Notes: a model not told the origin generated them from the letters alone. A stretch of DNA of 64,000 nt from Sorangium aterium (GCF_028368935.1 NZ_JAQNDK010000003.1:1364001-1428000); one strand, 5' to 3'; shown: positions 8,844 to 18,367, counted from the stretch's first letter. Numbers and translations: made by a program.

Positions 8844-9485
8844 ATGCCCAACGACTTGCTTCTCTGCGACAACGGACGCTCGGAAAACCTCGGCGAGCTC
8901 GCCGAAGGTGCGCTGGTGGAGGCGATGATCGCGGGGGACGAGCGCGCCTGGCGCGCCTTCCACGCCCGCTACGATCGGCTCGTCCACCGCTGCATCAGCG
9001 GCGTGATCGCCCGCTTCTCTGCTGTAGTCGCGCAGGACGACATCCGCGACATCCACGCTACGCTGCTCGTGCAGCTGCTCTCGAACGACATGCGCAAGCT
9101 GAGGAGCTTCGACGCGGGCCGCGGAACGCGGCTGAGCTCCTGGATCGGCACGCTCGCCGTCCACTGCGCGTACGACCATCTGCGCTCGAGGAGGCGCGCG
9201 CCGCGCTGTGCCCCGCTCGACGACGCGGCGGTCGAGCTCCCCTGCGAGCGCCCCTCGCCGCAGGAGCAGGCCGAGCGCCGCGAGCGCGCCGCGCTCGTGG
9301 GGCGGGTGCTCCACGCCTTCTCCAACAAGGACCGCGAGTTCGTCGCGCTCTACTTCGCCGAGGGCCTGCCCCCGGAGCAGATCGCGGAGCGGATGGGGAT
9401 CAGCGTGAAGACGGTGTACTCGAAGCGCCACAAGATCCAGAGCCGCCTGGAGGCGATGCTGTCCAGCGTCAGCCTCGCGGCGTGA
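8844..9485 (+). CDS. ECF-type RNA polymerase sigma factor
   Basis: The product has 213 residues. Sigma region 2 lies at about 25-115: MIAGDERAWRAFHARYD, then DIRDIHATLLVQLL and GTRLSSWIGTLAVHCAYDHLRSRRR. A linker follows, then region 4 at about 150-205: FSNKDREFVALYFAEGLPPE and AERMGISVKTVYSKRHKIQSR, a clear helix-turn-helix. It would direct RNA polymerase to a small regulon. No anti-sigma factor is adjacent: the next genes are unrelated lipoproteins, so control may be transcriptional or by a distant partner. A short GC hairpin (CCCCC GAA GGGGG) lies ten bases past its stop. Confidence 0.85.
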   Translation: MPNDLLLCDNGRSENLGELAEGALVEAMIAGDERAWRAFHARYDRLVHRCISGVIARFSAVVAQDDIRDIHATLLVQLLSNDMRKLRSFDAGRGTRLSSWIGTLAVHCAYDHLRSRRRAPRCAPLDDAAVELPCERPSPQEQAERRERAALVGRVLHAFSNKDREFVALYFAEGLPPEQIAERMGISVKTVYSKRHKIQSRLEAMLSSVSLAA

Positions 9486-9494
9486 CGTTTCCAT

Positions 9495-9507
9495 CCCCCG
9501 AAGGGGG
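9495..9507 (+). terminator. Short GC hairpin after the ECF sigma gene
   Basis: CCCCC-GAA-GGGGG begins ten bases after the stop codon at 9485. No T-run follows, so it is at best a weak or factor-assisted terminator. Confidence 0.25.
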
Positions 9508-9545
9508 CTCGGCGGCCGTCGGCCCTGTGGTATGAGCCGGAGTGG

Positions 9546-10418
9546 ATGGCTCGACCGCCCCGCACCTGCTCCGCGCTCCCGCTCATCGCGGCCGCCGCCC
9601 CGCTGCTCGGCGCGTGCGGCGGCGGCGACGGAGACGCCACCGCGATCCCCCTCGCCGACGAGCGCGGCGGCGGCGCTCGCATCGCCGAGATCGTCGGTGA
9701 CGCCGGGTGGCTCGCCCCGGAGGACGACGAGAGCCGGCGCTGCGCCGTGCCGCCCGCTCGCCGCGCGCACGTCACCGGCGCCACGATCGTCGCCATCGAC
9801 CGCTTCGACGAGACCGGCGAGGGCGCGCGCGGCAACTACTACGTGCAAGACAGCGCCGACGAGCCGGTCCCCTACTCGGGGATGACGGTCTTCCAGCCCG
9901 CGTTCAGCCCCCCGGACCTGCGGCTCATCCCCGGCGACGTCATCGACGTGCTCGGCGAGCTCACCGAGTTCCTCGGCCCCTCCGCCGGCCGCTTCGGCGG
10001 CTGCCGCACCCTGCCCGAGATCGGCGGGACCTTGAGCTTCCGCTTCGAGGACCACCCCGCCGTCCCGATCCACGTGCCGCTCGCCCACCTGAGAGGCTAC
10101 GCGTCGGCGCGCCCGTACATCGGCATGCTCGTGCGGGTCGAGGGCGTCAGCATCGCCGGCGACCCATCGAGCCGCGACGGCCGCTACGCGGCGTCGATCG
10201 ACGTCGGGGCCGGCGTGCCCCCCGCCGACGTCCCGCGCCTCTCGAACGAGCTCTACGACCTCGAGCGCGAGGGGCCGCCCCTCGCGGACGGCGCCTCCTT
10301 CCGGTCCGTCACTGGCGTGCTCACCTACTTCTACGGCTTCAAGATCGCCCCGCGTTGCCCGGCCGATTTCCAGCTGGAGGGCGCGCCGCTGCCTTCCGAC
10401 GACGCATGCGCTCCCTGA
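9546..10418 (+). CDS. Secreted lipoprotein, OB-fold-like beta protein of unknown function
   Basis: The 290-residue product has a signal peptide ending in the lipobox LLGACG. The mature protein contains VTGATIVAIDRFDETGEGARG then NYYVQDSADEPVPYSGMTVF, LIPGDVIDVLGELTEF and IGMLVRVEGVSI. This alternation of short strands resembles the OB-fold domains that accompany extracellular nucleases, but no nuclease domain follows. Several cysteines (C65, then GGCRTLPE and PRCPAD) could form disulphides. TATGAG lies nine bases before the ATG. Its end overlaps the next lipoprotein gene by 13 bases, so the two are probably made together. Confidence 0.65.
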   Translation: MARPPRTCSALPLIAAAAPLLGACGGGDGDATAIPLADERGGGARIAEIVGDAGWLAPEDDESRRCAVPPARRAHVTGATIVAIDRFDETGEGARGNYYVQDSADEPVPYSGMTVFQPAFSPPDLRLIPGDVIDVLGELTEFLGPSAGRFGGCRTLPEIGGTLSFRFEDHPAVPIHVPLAHLRGYASARPYIGMLVRVEGVSIAGDPSSRDGRYAASIDVGAGVPPADVPRLSNELYDLEREGPPLADGASFRSVTGVLTYFYGFKIAPRCPADFQLEGAPLPSDDACAP

Positions 10419-12904
10419 GGCCCGCGCTCCTCTCGCCGCTCGTCCTGCTCGCGGCCTGCGGCGGCGCGGCGCCCGGCGGCCCGCCGGCGCACGCGCTCGC
10501 CTCGACGCCCGAGGGAAGCGTCGGGCGCATCGAGGTGCGCAACCTCGACGCCCGGCCACGGCTCACGCTCGTCTCGCGCGACGGCGATCCCGCGCCCGCG
10601 CTCGTCGTCTCGGTCGCGACCGATCTCGGCTCGGTCGCGACCACGGCGCTCGCCAGCGTGGTCGAGGCGCGCCTGCTCGCGGCCGGCTTCGACGTGGACG
10701 CGCGCATCGACCGCAGCGCCTTCCGCGTGCGCCTGCTCGTCAGGGACGCGGCGCGCGTAGCGCCGTTCCTGCGCGCGCTGTCGGCGGCGTTCGCGCAGCC
10801 CATCGCGGCCGGCAGCCCGGAGGTCGCCCGGGCGGCGGAGCGGACGCAGGCGCTCCGATCGAGCCCGCTCGACGCGCCGGAGCTCTCGCCGATCGCGGCG
10901 TGCACCGGCCAGCTGGGCCTCGCGGGCGCGGAGCCCGTGGTCGACCCGGCGACGCCCGCAGGCGCGCGGGAGCTCGAAGGGTGGCGCGCCGCGGCGCTGC
11001 ACGCCGGGCGCACCTCGATCGCCGCCGTCGGCCCCGCCGCGTTCTGCGAGGAGGCGGCGCGCGCGGCGGAGGGCATCGACGCCTGGCCGGCGGGCAGCCC
11101 GCCCGCGGACCCCTGGCCGGCGGCGGACACGGTCGGCGTGTACACGACGAACCAGCTCGGGCGGCGGGCCGCCCGCGTCACCGTGGCCGCGCGTGTCGCG
11201 AGCCCCCAGGCGGCCGTCGCCGCGGCGGAGCGGCTCGGCGCGCCTGGGTCCCCGCTCCGCGCGCGCCTCTCGGCGCTCCCGTCCCCGTTTCGCGCCGTCG
11301 AGGTGCTCGGGGTCGCCCGCCCGCGCGGCGGCTGCGTGAGCGTGACCATCGAGGCCGCCGATCTGCCCACGGCCCCGGCCGTCGAGGCCTCGGCGGCGCT
11401 CGCGGCGGCGGTGGCGCGGCAGGAGATCCGCCGCGGCCTCTCGGCGCCGCCGAGCCCCGCCGTCGCAACGCGGCAGATCCTCACCGCGCAGGACCCCCGC
11501 GACGCCGGCGCGCGCGCCTCGTGGTGGGCGCTCTCCGGGAGCGCCCCGGGCGCGCCGCCGGAGCGGTGGGCGACGGCGCTCGGCCTCCCTCCGAGCGCCG
11601 ACCCGCCGAAGCCCGCGGCGCCGGGCGAGGCCGGCGCGCGGCGCTTCGAGGCCGAGCTCTCGCGCGCGCTCGCGCCGGGAGCCCAGCCCGCCCTGGAGCG
11701 GCGGGCGCTGGTCGAGCGCGGGCAAGGCGAGGTCTGGGTCCTGCTCGGGAGCCCGTGCGGCGTCGCCGAGGAAGGGCTGTACGACGCCGGCGCGACGGCG
11801 CTCGCCGCGCTCGCCGCCGTGCAGACCCGGCGGCGCGAGCTCGACGTCACGATCGAGCCGTGGGTCACGGCGGATGCCGTCGGCGTGATCGCGCACGCGC
11901 CGTTCCGCGACGAGCGCGAGACCCCGGCCGAGCTCGGGCGGCGCGTGGCGAACGCCGCCGCGCGCACGGTCGCGGCGACCACGCTGGGCCCGGAGGCGCT
12001 CACGCTGGCGCGCGCCGCGGCGCTCCAGCACCTGGAGCACCTCTCCGGAGGGCGCGCCGCGGCGCTCGAGGCCTTCGCCTCCGCGATCGCGCCGGACCAC
12101 CCGTCCTGGATCGAGCCGTTCGGCGTCTGGGACCGGGTGGCGAGCGGCGCGCTCGAGACCGTGCAGCTCCGCTGGCAGGCGCTCGCGACCGGCCCGCTCC
12201 GGCTCGCGGTCCTCGCGAACGCCGACGCTTCCCAGGCGGCCGCCGCGGCGGAGGCCGCCGAGCGCTGGCTCTCGCCGCGGCTCACCGCGCGCGGGTGCGG
12301 CTCACCGGACGGCGCTGTGGTGCCCCGGCTCGGTCACCACGACGCCCGCCTGCCGGCCGGGGCGTCCCTCTCGCAGGCCGTCGTCGGCGCGCGGCTCCCT
12401 GCGGCGCGCGAGGCCGCTCCCACGGCGCGCGAGCTCGCCGAGCTCACGGTCTCCGCCCTCAACGGCGAAGGCGGCCTGCTCGCGGCTGCGCTCTCTCCTG
12501 CGGCGAGCACGGCGTCCCCGGCTCCAGCCAGCGCGGCGCCGGCGAAGCGGCCGCTCGCGGCCCGCGCGAGCGCGCGCGTCCTCGGCGGGACACGCGCCGC
12601 GGCGCTCGCCGTCGAGATCAGGGCAGAGGCCGGCGAGCTGAGCGAGGCCTCGGCCCGCGTGAAGGAGCTCCTGGCCGGCCTCGCGCAGCGGGTGACCGAC
12701 GCCGATCTCGGCCGCGCCGACGCCCTCCTCGCCCGGCGGGAGCGCGACGCGCTCGCGGAGCCCAGGCGCAGGCTCATCCAGCTGTTCAACGGCCGCCCCT
12801 CCCGCGCGGCCGCCGCGAAAATCACGCTGGCCGCGTGGCGCGCCTTCCTGGCGGGCGCGCTCGGCGCGGACGCGATCGTGACCGTCGAGGCCCGGCCCGA
12901 CTGA
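10406..12904 (+). CDS. Large lipoprotein, M16-peptidase-like without zinc motif
   Basis: The product has 832 residues. A signal peptide with lipobox LLAACG is followed by an Ala-rich alpha/beta protein. The layout is that of an M16 (pitrilysin/processing-peptidase) double repeat: paired halves containing segments such as ALVVSVATDLGSVATTALASVVEARLL and, near the end, AGELSEASARVKELLAGLAQRVTDADLGRADALLARRERDAL. The HxxEH zinc motif expected in an active first half is absent, so it would be a non-catalytic subunit. The M16 assignment is an inference from pattern, not a certain family call. The start overlaps the upstream lipoprotein by 13 bases. Its TGA abuts the opposing gene's stop as the palindrome TGATCA. 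Confidence 0.55.
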   Translation: MRSLRPALLSPLVLLAACGGAAPGGPPAHALASTPEGSVGRIEVRNLDARPRLTLVSRDGDPAPALVVSVATDLGSVATTALASVVEARLLAAGFDVDARIDRSAFRVRLLVRDAARVAPFLRALSAAFAQPIAAGSPEVARAAERTQALRSSPLDAPELSPIAACTGQLGLAGAEPVVDPATPAGARELEGWRAAALHAGRTSIAAVGPAAFCEEAARAAEGIDAWPAGSPPADPWPAADTVGVYTTNQLGRRAARVTVAARVASPQAAVAAAERLGAPGSPLRARLSALPSPFRAVEVLGVARPRGGCVSVTIEAADLPTAPAVEASAALAAAVARQEIRRGLSAPPSPAVATRQILTAQDPRDAGARASWWALSGSAPGAPPERWATALGLPPSADPPKPAAPGEAGARRFEAELSRALAPGAQPALERRALVERGQGEVWVLLGSPCGVAEEGLYDAGATALAALAAVQTRRRELDVTIEPWVTADAVGVIAHAPFRDERETPAELGRRVANAAARTVAATTLGPEALTLARAAALQHLEHLSGGRAAALEAFASAIAPDHPSWIEPFGVWDRVASGALETVQLRWQALATGPLRLAVLANADASQAAAAAEAAERWLSPRLTARGCGSPDGAVVPRLGHHDARLPAGASLSQAVVGARLPAAREAAPTARELAELTVSALNGEGGLLAAALSPAASTASPAPASAAPAKRPLAARASARVLGGTRAAALAVEIRAEAGELSEASARVKELLAGLAQRVTDADLGRADALLARRERDALAEPRRRLIQLFNGRPSRAAAAKITLAAWRAFLAGALGADAIVTVEARPD

Positions 12905-13672
<768 letters not shown>

Positions 13673-13855
13673 GCGCTGCCTCCGTTTGGTAGCGTCTCCG
13701 CTCTCAAGCGCGCGCGTCTCTCCCCGTACGTCCGAGTCCCAGCTCGAACGCAGAGGGATCCGCTCCTTAAGCCCGACGTAAAGCCGGATGCCGTCCCTAA
13801 AAAATTGCGACGAAACGAGCCGATGCCCGTCCCGTCGATCGCATCAAACCCAGGC

Positions 13856-13875
13856 GGGGCCGCGCCCGCGGCCCC
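13856..13875 (-). terminator. Candidate hairpin terminator of the MerR gene
   Basis: GGGGCCGCG and CGCGGCCCC form a 9-bp stem around CC, about 40 bases past the stop of the leftward MerR-type gene. In that direction only a short GGGTTT follows, so termination would be imperfect. Confidence 0.35.
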
Positions 13876-13914
13876 ATCTACTTCACGACGACGAAAACCC
13901 CGCGACTCGGCCCC

Positions 13915-14445
13915 TCAAGAGGAAGCCGCCTGTTTCGTGAGCCGCGCCTGCGCCATCAAGCGCTCTTCTATCAACGCCAGCTTGGCGACGAGCTCCCGCG
14001 CGAGCGACTCCGCGCTCGCGAGGTCCTGGGCTATCGCCCTGCCGCTCGTCTCGCTCCGCCTCTCTTTGGCGGCATCCCTGAGCGCATTGAAGACCTTGGC
14101 CATCGTGCGCTCGAGCTCCTCGATATCACCTCTCACGAACAGGAATTCACGCTGGATTTCTTCGATGGTGTAGTCCTGGGCCATCATCTCTTTGATGCGC
14201 TGAACCTGGCGGACTACCGTGGCCGGATACATCCCCTGCGAGCCCTGGTGCTTGCCCTTGCGCCCCACCCGCACGCTGCGCGGGAGCAAGCCGAGCTGCA
14301 CATACTTCCGGAGCGTCGCCTCGCTGAACTTGATGCCATGAGCCGCGAACAGCTCGAGGATATCGCTCGAAGTGATCCCCTGGGCGTGCTCCCGCTCGAT
14401 GCGTTCAAGCACCTCCTCGGGGATCCTCTGCACCGGTCCTCCCAT
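13915..14445 (-). CDS. MerR-family transcriptional regulator
   Basis: The product has 176 residues. The winged-helix region at about 20-95 reads GITSSDILELFAAHGIKFSE, TLRKYVQLGLLPRSVRVGRKGKH, GMYPATVVRQVQRIKEMMAQ, and DYTIEEIQREF: the DNA-binding helices, the 'Y..GLLP' wing and the arm of the family. A long dimerisation helix follows, then a helical tail with no cysteine sensor or known ligand domain. The annotated ATG lacks a ribosome site upstream, but GGAGG lies just inside it, so translation may begin at the GTG four codons later (14433). A 19-bp dyad between -35 and -10 elements upstream suggests autoregulation. Confidence 0.85.
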   Translation of the reverse strand: MGGPVQRIPEEVLERIEREHAQGITSSDILELFAAHGIKFSEATLRKYVQLGLLPRSVRVGRKGKHQGSQGMYPATVVRQVQRIKEMMAQDYTIEEIQREFLFVRGDIEELERTMAKVFNALRDAAKERRSETSGRAIAQDLASAESLARELVAKLALIEERLMAQARLTKQAASS

Positions 14446-14480
14446 CGATTGCCGGAGGCCCTACCCAACCGACGCGGGCG

Positions 14481-14510
14481 ACTCTATTCCACTGAATGGA
14501 ATACAGTCAA
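14481..14510 (-). promoter_or_regulatory. MerR-type promoter with 19-bp dyad between -35 and -10
   Basis: Reading leftward, TTGACT (14510-14505) and TAGAGT (14486-14481) are separated by 18 bp. The spacer holds the dyad TATTCCACTGAATGGAATA (14485-14503), with 7-bp perfect arms. A palindrome inside an over-long spacer is the hallmark of MerR-controlled promoters. The MerR-type gene starts 36 bases further on. The remaining 276 bases up to the hydrolase gene at 14787 hold a perfect TTGACA at 14569 without a matching -10, and nothing else I can name. Confidence 0.55.
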
Positions 14511-14786
14511 TTGACGCGACTACGATTATTGTGTGGCTGTCGCGAGACGCGGTGCTTTGCCGGGGTTCTTGACATGCCTCGGACATTTTTCGTCCGTCGG
14601 AACGACGCGTCGGCCCGCCCGGCACGGCGCAGGTCGGGGGCCGGGGTGGGAAAAAAGCGACGCTCGGTGCAATGGGTGCGAGCAAGGGGGCGCCCGACAC
14701 CCAGCGGGGCTCGTGCAGCGGCATGCCCCGCACCCTGACACACATCGGTCCTTTCAGACAAAAGGGCTGATAGTCTCGCCGCCACC

Positions 14787-15680
14787 ATGGCCAAGACCCT
14801 CGCCAGCGAGGGTCGGAGCTCGGCCTCGCCCGCCGCCCCCCGACCCGTCGAACGCGTCATCAGGGATGTCACCGCCCGGGGTGTCAGGATGCGGGTCCTG
14901 GTCGCCGGCGCGGGCAACGGCCCGGCGCTGCTCCTGATCCACAGCTTCCTCGTCAGCCACCTGGAGTTCGATGACGTGATCGACACGCTGGCCCAGCGGT
15001 TCCACGTCATCGCCCCGGACCTCCCGGGCTTCGGCGAGAGCGAGAAGCCGAGCCCGGCGCGGTACGCTTACGGCATCGAGACGTTCGCCGAGGCCGTGGC
15101 CGACCTCATCGCCGCCTTCGGCGTCGGCCGCGCGCACCTCGTCGGCCACGCGATGGGCGCCGCCGTCGCGATCACGCTGGCCGCCAACCACCCGGAGCTC
15201 GTGCAGCGGCTCGTCCTGGAGGACGCGCTCTGTTACCCGTTCCCGATGAGCTTCAAGATGAAGCTCCCGCTCCTGCCGATCGTCGGCGGCATCGTCTTCA
15301 AGCAGCTCCACGGCCGCGGCACGTTCCGGTCGTACTTCCGCGACGATGTGTTCCGGGCGGACGCGGCCGTGCCGCTGTCGCGCGTCGACCGGCACTACGA
15401 CCTCTTCAACGCCCCCTCGGCGCGCGAGAGCGCCCACGCGGTGATGCGCTCGGTGCTCGACGCGCGCCCCGTCGTCGCGCGCCTCACCCGGATCACGGCG
15501 CCGACCCTCGTCGTGTGGGGGCGCGACGACCGCATCTTCCCGGCGGCGAGCGCGCAGCGGCTCGCCCGCGAGATCTCCGGCGCGATGCTCGAGATCATGG
15601 ACGCCGGACACTCGCCCCACGAGGAGCGCCCGGGGGAGTTCGTCGCGCTCGTGACGCAGTTCCTCGAAGGGAAGCGGTGA
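14787..15680 (+). CDS. Alpha/beta-hydrolase fold protein with Ala at the nucleophile position
   Basis: The product has 297 residues. The fold is plain: LLLIHSFLVSHLEFDDV (oxyanion region, with HS where HG is usual), FHVIAPDLPGFGESEKP, the elbow HLVGHAMGAAVAI, VVWGRDDRIFP (acid at D247 or D248) and DAGHSPHEERP (His at 275). The elbow normally reads GHSMG; here codon GCG gives Ala122, so the Ser/Asp/His triad is incomplete. It may be non-hydrolytic, bind ligand, or use another mechanism. Its stop overlaps the GTG of the permease fusion gene by four bases, so it belongs to that transporter operon. A GATAGT hexamer lies 12 bases before the ATG. Confidence 0.85.
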   Translation: MAKTLASEGRSSASPAAPRPVERVIRDVTARGVRMRVLVAGAGNGPALLLIHSFLVSHLEFDDVIDTLAQRFHVIAPDLPGFGESEKPSPARYAYGIETFAEAVADLIAAFGVGRAHLVGHAMGAAVAITLAANHPELVQRLVLEDALCYPFPMSFKMKLPLLPIVGGIVFKQLHGRGTFRSYFRDDVFRADAAVPLSRVDRHYDLFNAPSARESAHAVMRSVLDARPVVARLTRITAPTLVVWGRDDRIFPAASAQRLAREISGAMLEIMDAGHSPHEERPGEFVALVTQFLEGKR

Positions 15681-18367
15681 CGGCGGCGGCGCGCTGGGCT
15701 CGGCTTTCGCGCGGCGCGGCGCGAGCGGCCGAGCGCGCCGGGCGCGCCGTCCTCGGCGAGGACGCGGCGCGGCGGTTCCTCGGGGACCGCTCGGCGCTGC
15801 TCGGCCTCGGGATCGTCGCGCTGCTCTCGCTGTTCGCCGCGGTGGGGCCGGCCGTCATCGCCCACGACCCGAACGCGAGCGACTTCACCCTGGCCCGCGA
15901 CGCCTCCGGAGCGCCGCCCGGGCCGTCGGCCGCCCACTGGCTCGGGACGGACCCGCTCTTCCGCGACCTGCTCGCGCGCCTCGCGCACGGCGCGCGGCTC
16001 TCCCTCGCCATCGCGCTCTCGTCGACCGCCCTCGCCACGGGGCTCGGGGCGCTCGTCGGCGTCACGGCCGGCATGGCCGCCGGCACGCGGGCGGACGCGC
16101 TCGACGGCGCGCTCATGCGGCTCGTCGACGTGATCCTCGCCCTGCCGTACCTCCTGTTCGTGACCGCGATCGGCGTCGCCGTGGGGCGCGCGGACGTGGG
16201 GACGATCCTGCTCGTGCTCGGCCTCACGGGGTGGACCGGCGCGGCGCGGGTGGTCCGGGCCAAGACGGCAGAGCTCGCGCAGCGCGATTTCGTGGCCTCC
16301 GCGCGCGCGCTCGGCGCGGGGCCGCTGCACATCGTCCGGCGGCACGTCCTGCCGAACGTCGGCGGGACGCTGCTCGCGCTCGCGACGATCAGCGCCGGGC
16401 AGATGATCCTCGCGGAGGCCGCCCTCGGCTACCTGGGCGTCGGCGCGCAGCCGCCAACCGCGACCTGGGGCCGCATGCTGCACGAGGCCGAGCCGTACCT
16501 CGGGGTAAGGCCGCTCCTTGTGGCCGCGCCGGGCTTCGCCATCGTGCTCGCCGTGCTCGGCTTCCACCGCGCGAGCGAGGGGCTCCGCGACGCGCTCGAT
16601 CCGGCCGGCGCGGCGCTCCCGCGCGGCCGTCGCCTGCCTGTCGATCTGCTCGTCGCGGGCGCGGCGCTGCTCCTGCTCTCGGGCGGCTCGGCGGGCGGCG
16701 TCCGCGCTCCCCTCGGCGGCGAGCCGGCGTCCCGCGCGCCCGTGCGCGGCGGGACGCTGCGCCTCGCGACCACGGTCAACGCGCGCGCGCTCGATCCGGC
16801 GATCGCCTACGACGAGCTCTCGAGCACCGTCGCGGAGCTCGTCTTCGCCCGCCTCGTCGCGTGGGACCAGGGCGGCCGCATCACGCCCGATCTCGCGCGC
16901 GCGATCGAGGTGGAGCGCGGGGGGCGGACGTACGTCTTCACGCTGCGCGAGGGCGTGCGGTTCCACGACGGCGCGGAGCTCCGCGCCGCCGACGTGAAGC
17001 GCTCGATCGAGCGGACCCTCCACCCGAGGACGCCGAGCCCGGGCGCGAGCCAGTACGACATGATCGAGGGCTTCGCCGAGTACCGCGCGGGCGCGGCGCC
17101 GCACCTCGCCGGCGTGCGGGTGCTCGGCGACCACGCCGTCGCGATCGATCTGCGCGCGCCGGACGCGACGTTCCTGCCCCTCATGACGCTCGCGTTCATG
17201 GCGCCGGTGTGCCCCTCGTCCGGGGCCGCGGTCGACGCGGCGAGCCCGCCGCCGCCGTGCGGCGCCGGCCCGTTCCGCGTCGCGCGGTGGGACCAGGACG
17301 GCAGCATCGGGCTCGCCCGCCACGAGGGGTACTTCCGCCCGGGCCTGCCGTACCTCGACGCCATCGAGTGGCAGACGGGCGTGCGCGCGACGACCCAGCG
17401 CTACAAGTTCGAGGAGGGCGAGCTCGACACCCTGCGCGATCTGACCGCGATCGACGCGGCGGCCTACCGCGCCGCGCCCGGGTGGGAGGGGCACAGGCGC
17501 TGGCTGACGCGGAACAGGACCAACGCGGTCTTCCTCAACACCGAGCTCGCGCCGTTCGACCAGCTCGCCGTCCGGCGCGCGGTCGCGTTCGCCCTCGACC
17601 CCACCGTGCTGGAGAAGGTGCGCCCCGATCTGCTCGCGCTCGACCGGGTGCTGCCGCCGTCGATCCCGGGCCCCCCGCGCGACGCGCCGATGCGGCAGCA
17701 CGACCTCTCGCGCGCGCTCGAGCAGATGGCCGCGGCCGGCTACCCGTTCGATCCGGCGACCGGGAGGGGCGGCTACCCGGGCGTCATCGACTACATCGCG
17801 GTCCCGGACACGCTGGAGCAGGCGATCGGCGAGATCGTCCAGCAGCAGCTCGCCAGGATCGGCCTCCGCGTCCGCCTGCGGCTCGTCAGCTGGGCGACCT
17901 ACCTCGCCGAGGCCTCGCGGCGCCGCGCCGTCCCCATGGGCTGGGTCGGGTGGCAGGCCGATTTCCCCGACCCGGCGAGCGTCTTCGAGCCGACGCTCTC
18001 CACGCGCGCCATCCGCGACGAGGGCTCGCAGAACTACGCCTTCTTCAGCGACGAGGAGCTCGATCGCACGCTCGACGCCGCCCACGCCGAGCAGGATCGC
18101 GCGCGGCGCCTCGCGCTCTACGACCGCGCCGAGCGCATCGTCCGCGACCGCGCGCCGTGGGTGCCCACGTACACGGCGCGGCAGCTCGAGCTCTGGCACC
18201 CCTACGTGCGCGGCCACGAGGGCGCCGCCGCGCTCACGTCCCGCCTCCACGAGGTCTGGCTCGACCCGTCCGCGCGGCCCCCGGCCGGCGGAGGGCCGCG
18301 CGCCGCCGCGCCACGAACCGCGACGCCGCTCCGCGCGCTGCTCGCGCGCGCGGCCCTCCCCCGATGA
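15677..18367 (+). CDS. Fusion of DppC-type ABC permease and family-5 solute-binding protein
   Basis: The product has 896 residues from the GTG that overlaps the hydrolase stop. Residues up to about 310 are a DppC/OppC-type permease: HWLGTDPLFRDLLARLAHGA, then the cytoplasmic coupling loop RDFVASARALGAGPLHIVRRH and about six membrane segments. An extra hydrophobic segment (LPVDLLVAGAALLLLSGGSAGG) follows and would carry the chain outward. The rest is a peptide/nickel-type (SBP family 5) binding protein: GTLRLATTVNARALDPAIAY, TPDLARAIEVERGGRTYVFTLREG, VRFHDGAELRAADVKRSIER and later conserved lobes. Fused binding domains are known for osmolyte and glutamine transporters but are unusual in the peptide family. 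It is immediately followed by the partner permease. Confidence 0.85.
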   Translation: MTAAARWARLSRGAARAAERAGRAVLGEDAARRFLGDRSALLGLGIVALLSLFAAVGPAVIAHDPNASDFTLARDASGAPPGPSAAHWLGTDPLFRDLLARLAHGARLSLAIALSSTALATGLGALVGVTAGMAAGTRADALDGALMRLVDVILALPYLLFVTAIGVAVGRADVGTILLVLGLTGWTGAARVVRAKTAELAQRDFVASARALGAGPLHIVRRHVLPNVGGTLLALATISAGQMILAEAALGYLGVGAQPPTATWGRMLHEAEPYLGVRPLLVAAPGFAIVLAVLGFHRASEGLRDALDPAGAALPRGRRLPVDLLVAGAALLLLSGGSAGGVRAPLGGEPASRAPVRGGTLRLATTVNARALDPAIAYDELSSTVAELVFARLVAWDQGGRITPDLARAIEVERGGRTYVFTLREGVRFHDGAELRAADVKRSIERTLHPRTPSPGASQYDMIEGFAEYRAGAAPHLAGVRVLGDHAVAIDLRAPDATFLPLMTLAFMAPVCPSSGAAVDAASPPPPCGAGPFRVARWDQDGSIGLARHEGYFRPGLPYLDAIEWQTGVRATTQRYKFEEGELDTLRDLTAIDAAAYRAAPGWEGHRRWLTRNRTNAVFLNTELAPFDQLAVRRAVAFALDPTVLEKVRPDLLALDRVLPPSIPGPPRDAPMRQHDLSRALEQMAAAGYPFDPATGRGGYPGVIDYIAVPDTLEQAIGEIVQQQLARIGLRVRLRLVSWATYLAEASRRRAVPMGWVGWQADFPDPASVFEPTLSTRAIRDEGSQNYAFFSDEELDRTLDAAHAEQDRARRLALYDRAERIVRDRAPWVPTYTARQLELWHPYVRGHEGAAALTSRLHEVWLDPSARPPAGGGPRAAAPRTATPLRALLARAALPR

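Noticed and set aside
12031-12060. HLEH sequence that might be an M16 zinc motif
   Set aside because: It lies deep in the protein within QHLEHLSGG, in the wrong position and context for the N-terminal HxxEH site.
10331-12285. Large minus-strand open frames over the M16-like gene
   Set aside because: The plus strand gives a lipoprotein signal peptide and a protein-like residue mix; the minus frames are Arg/Ser/Ala-rich shadows.
14569-14574. Perfect TTGACA hexamer upstream of the hydrolase gene
   Set aside because: No -10 hexamer occurs at 16-18 bp, so it is not reported as a promoter.
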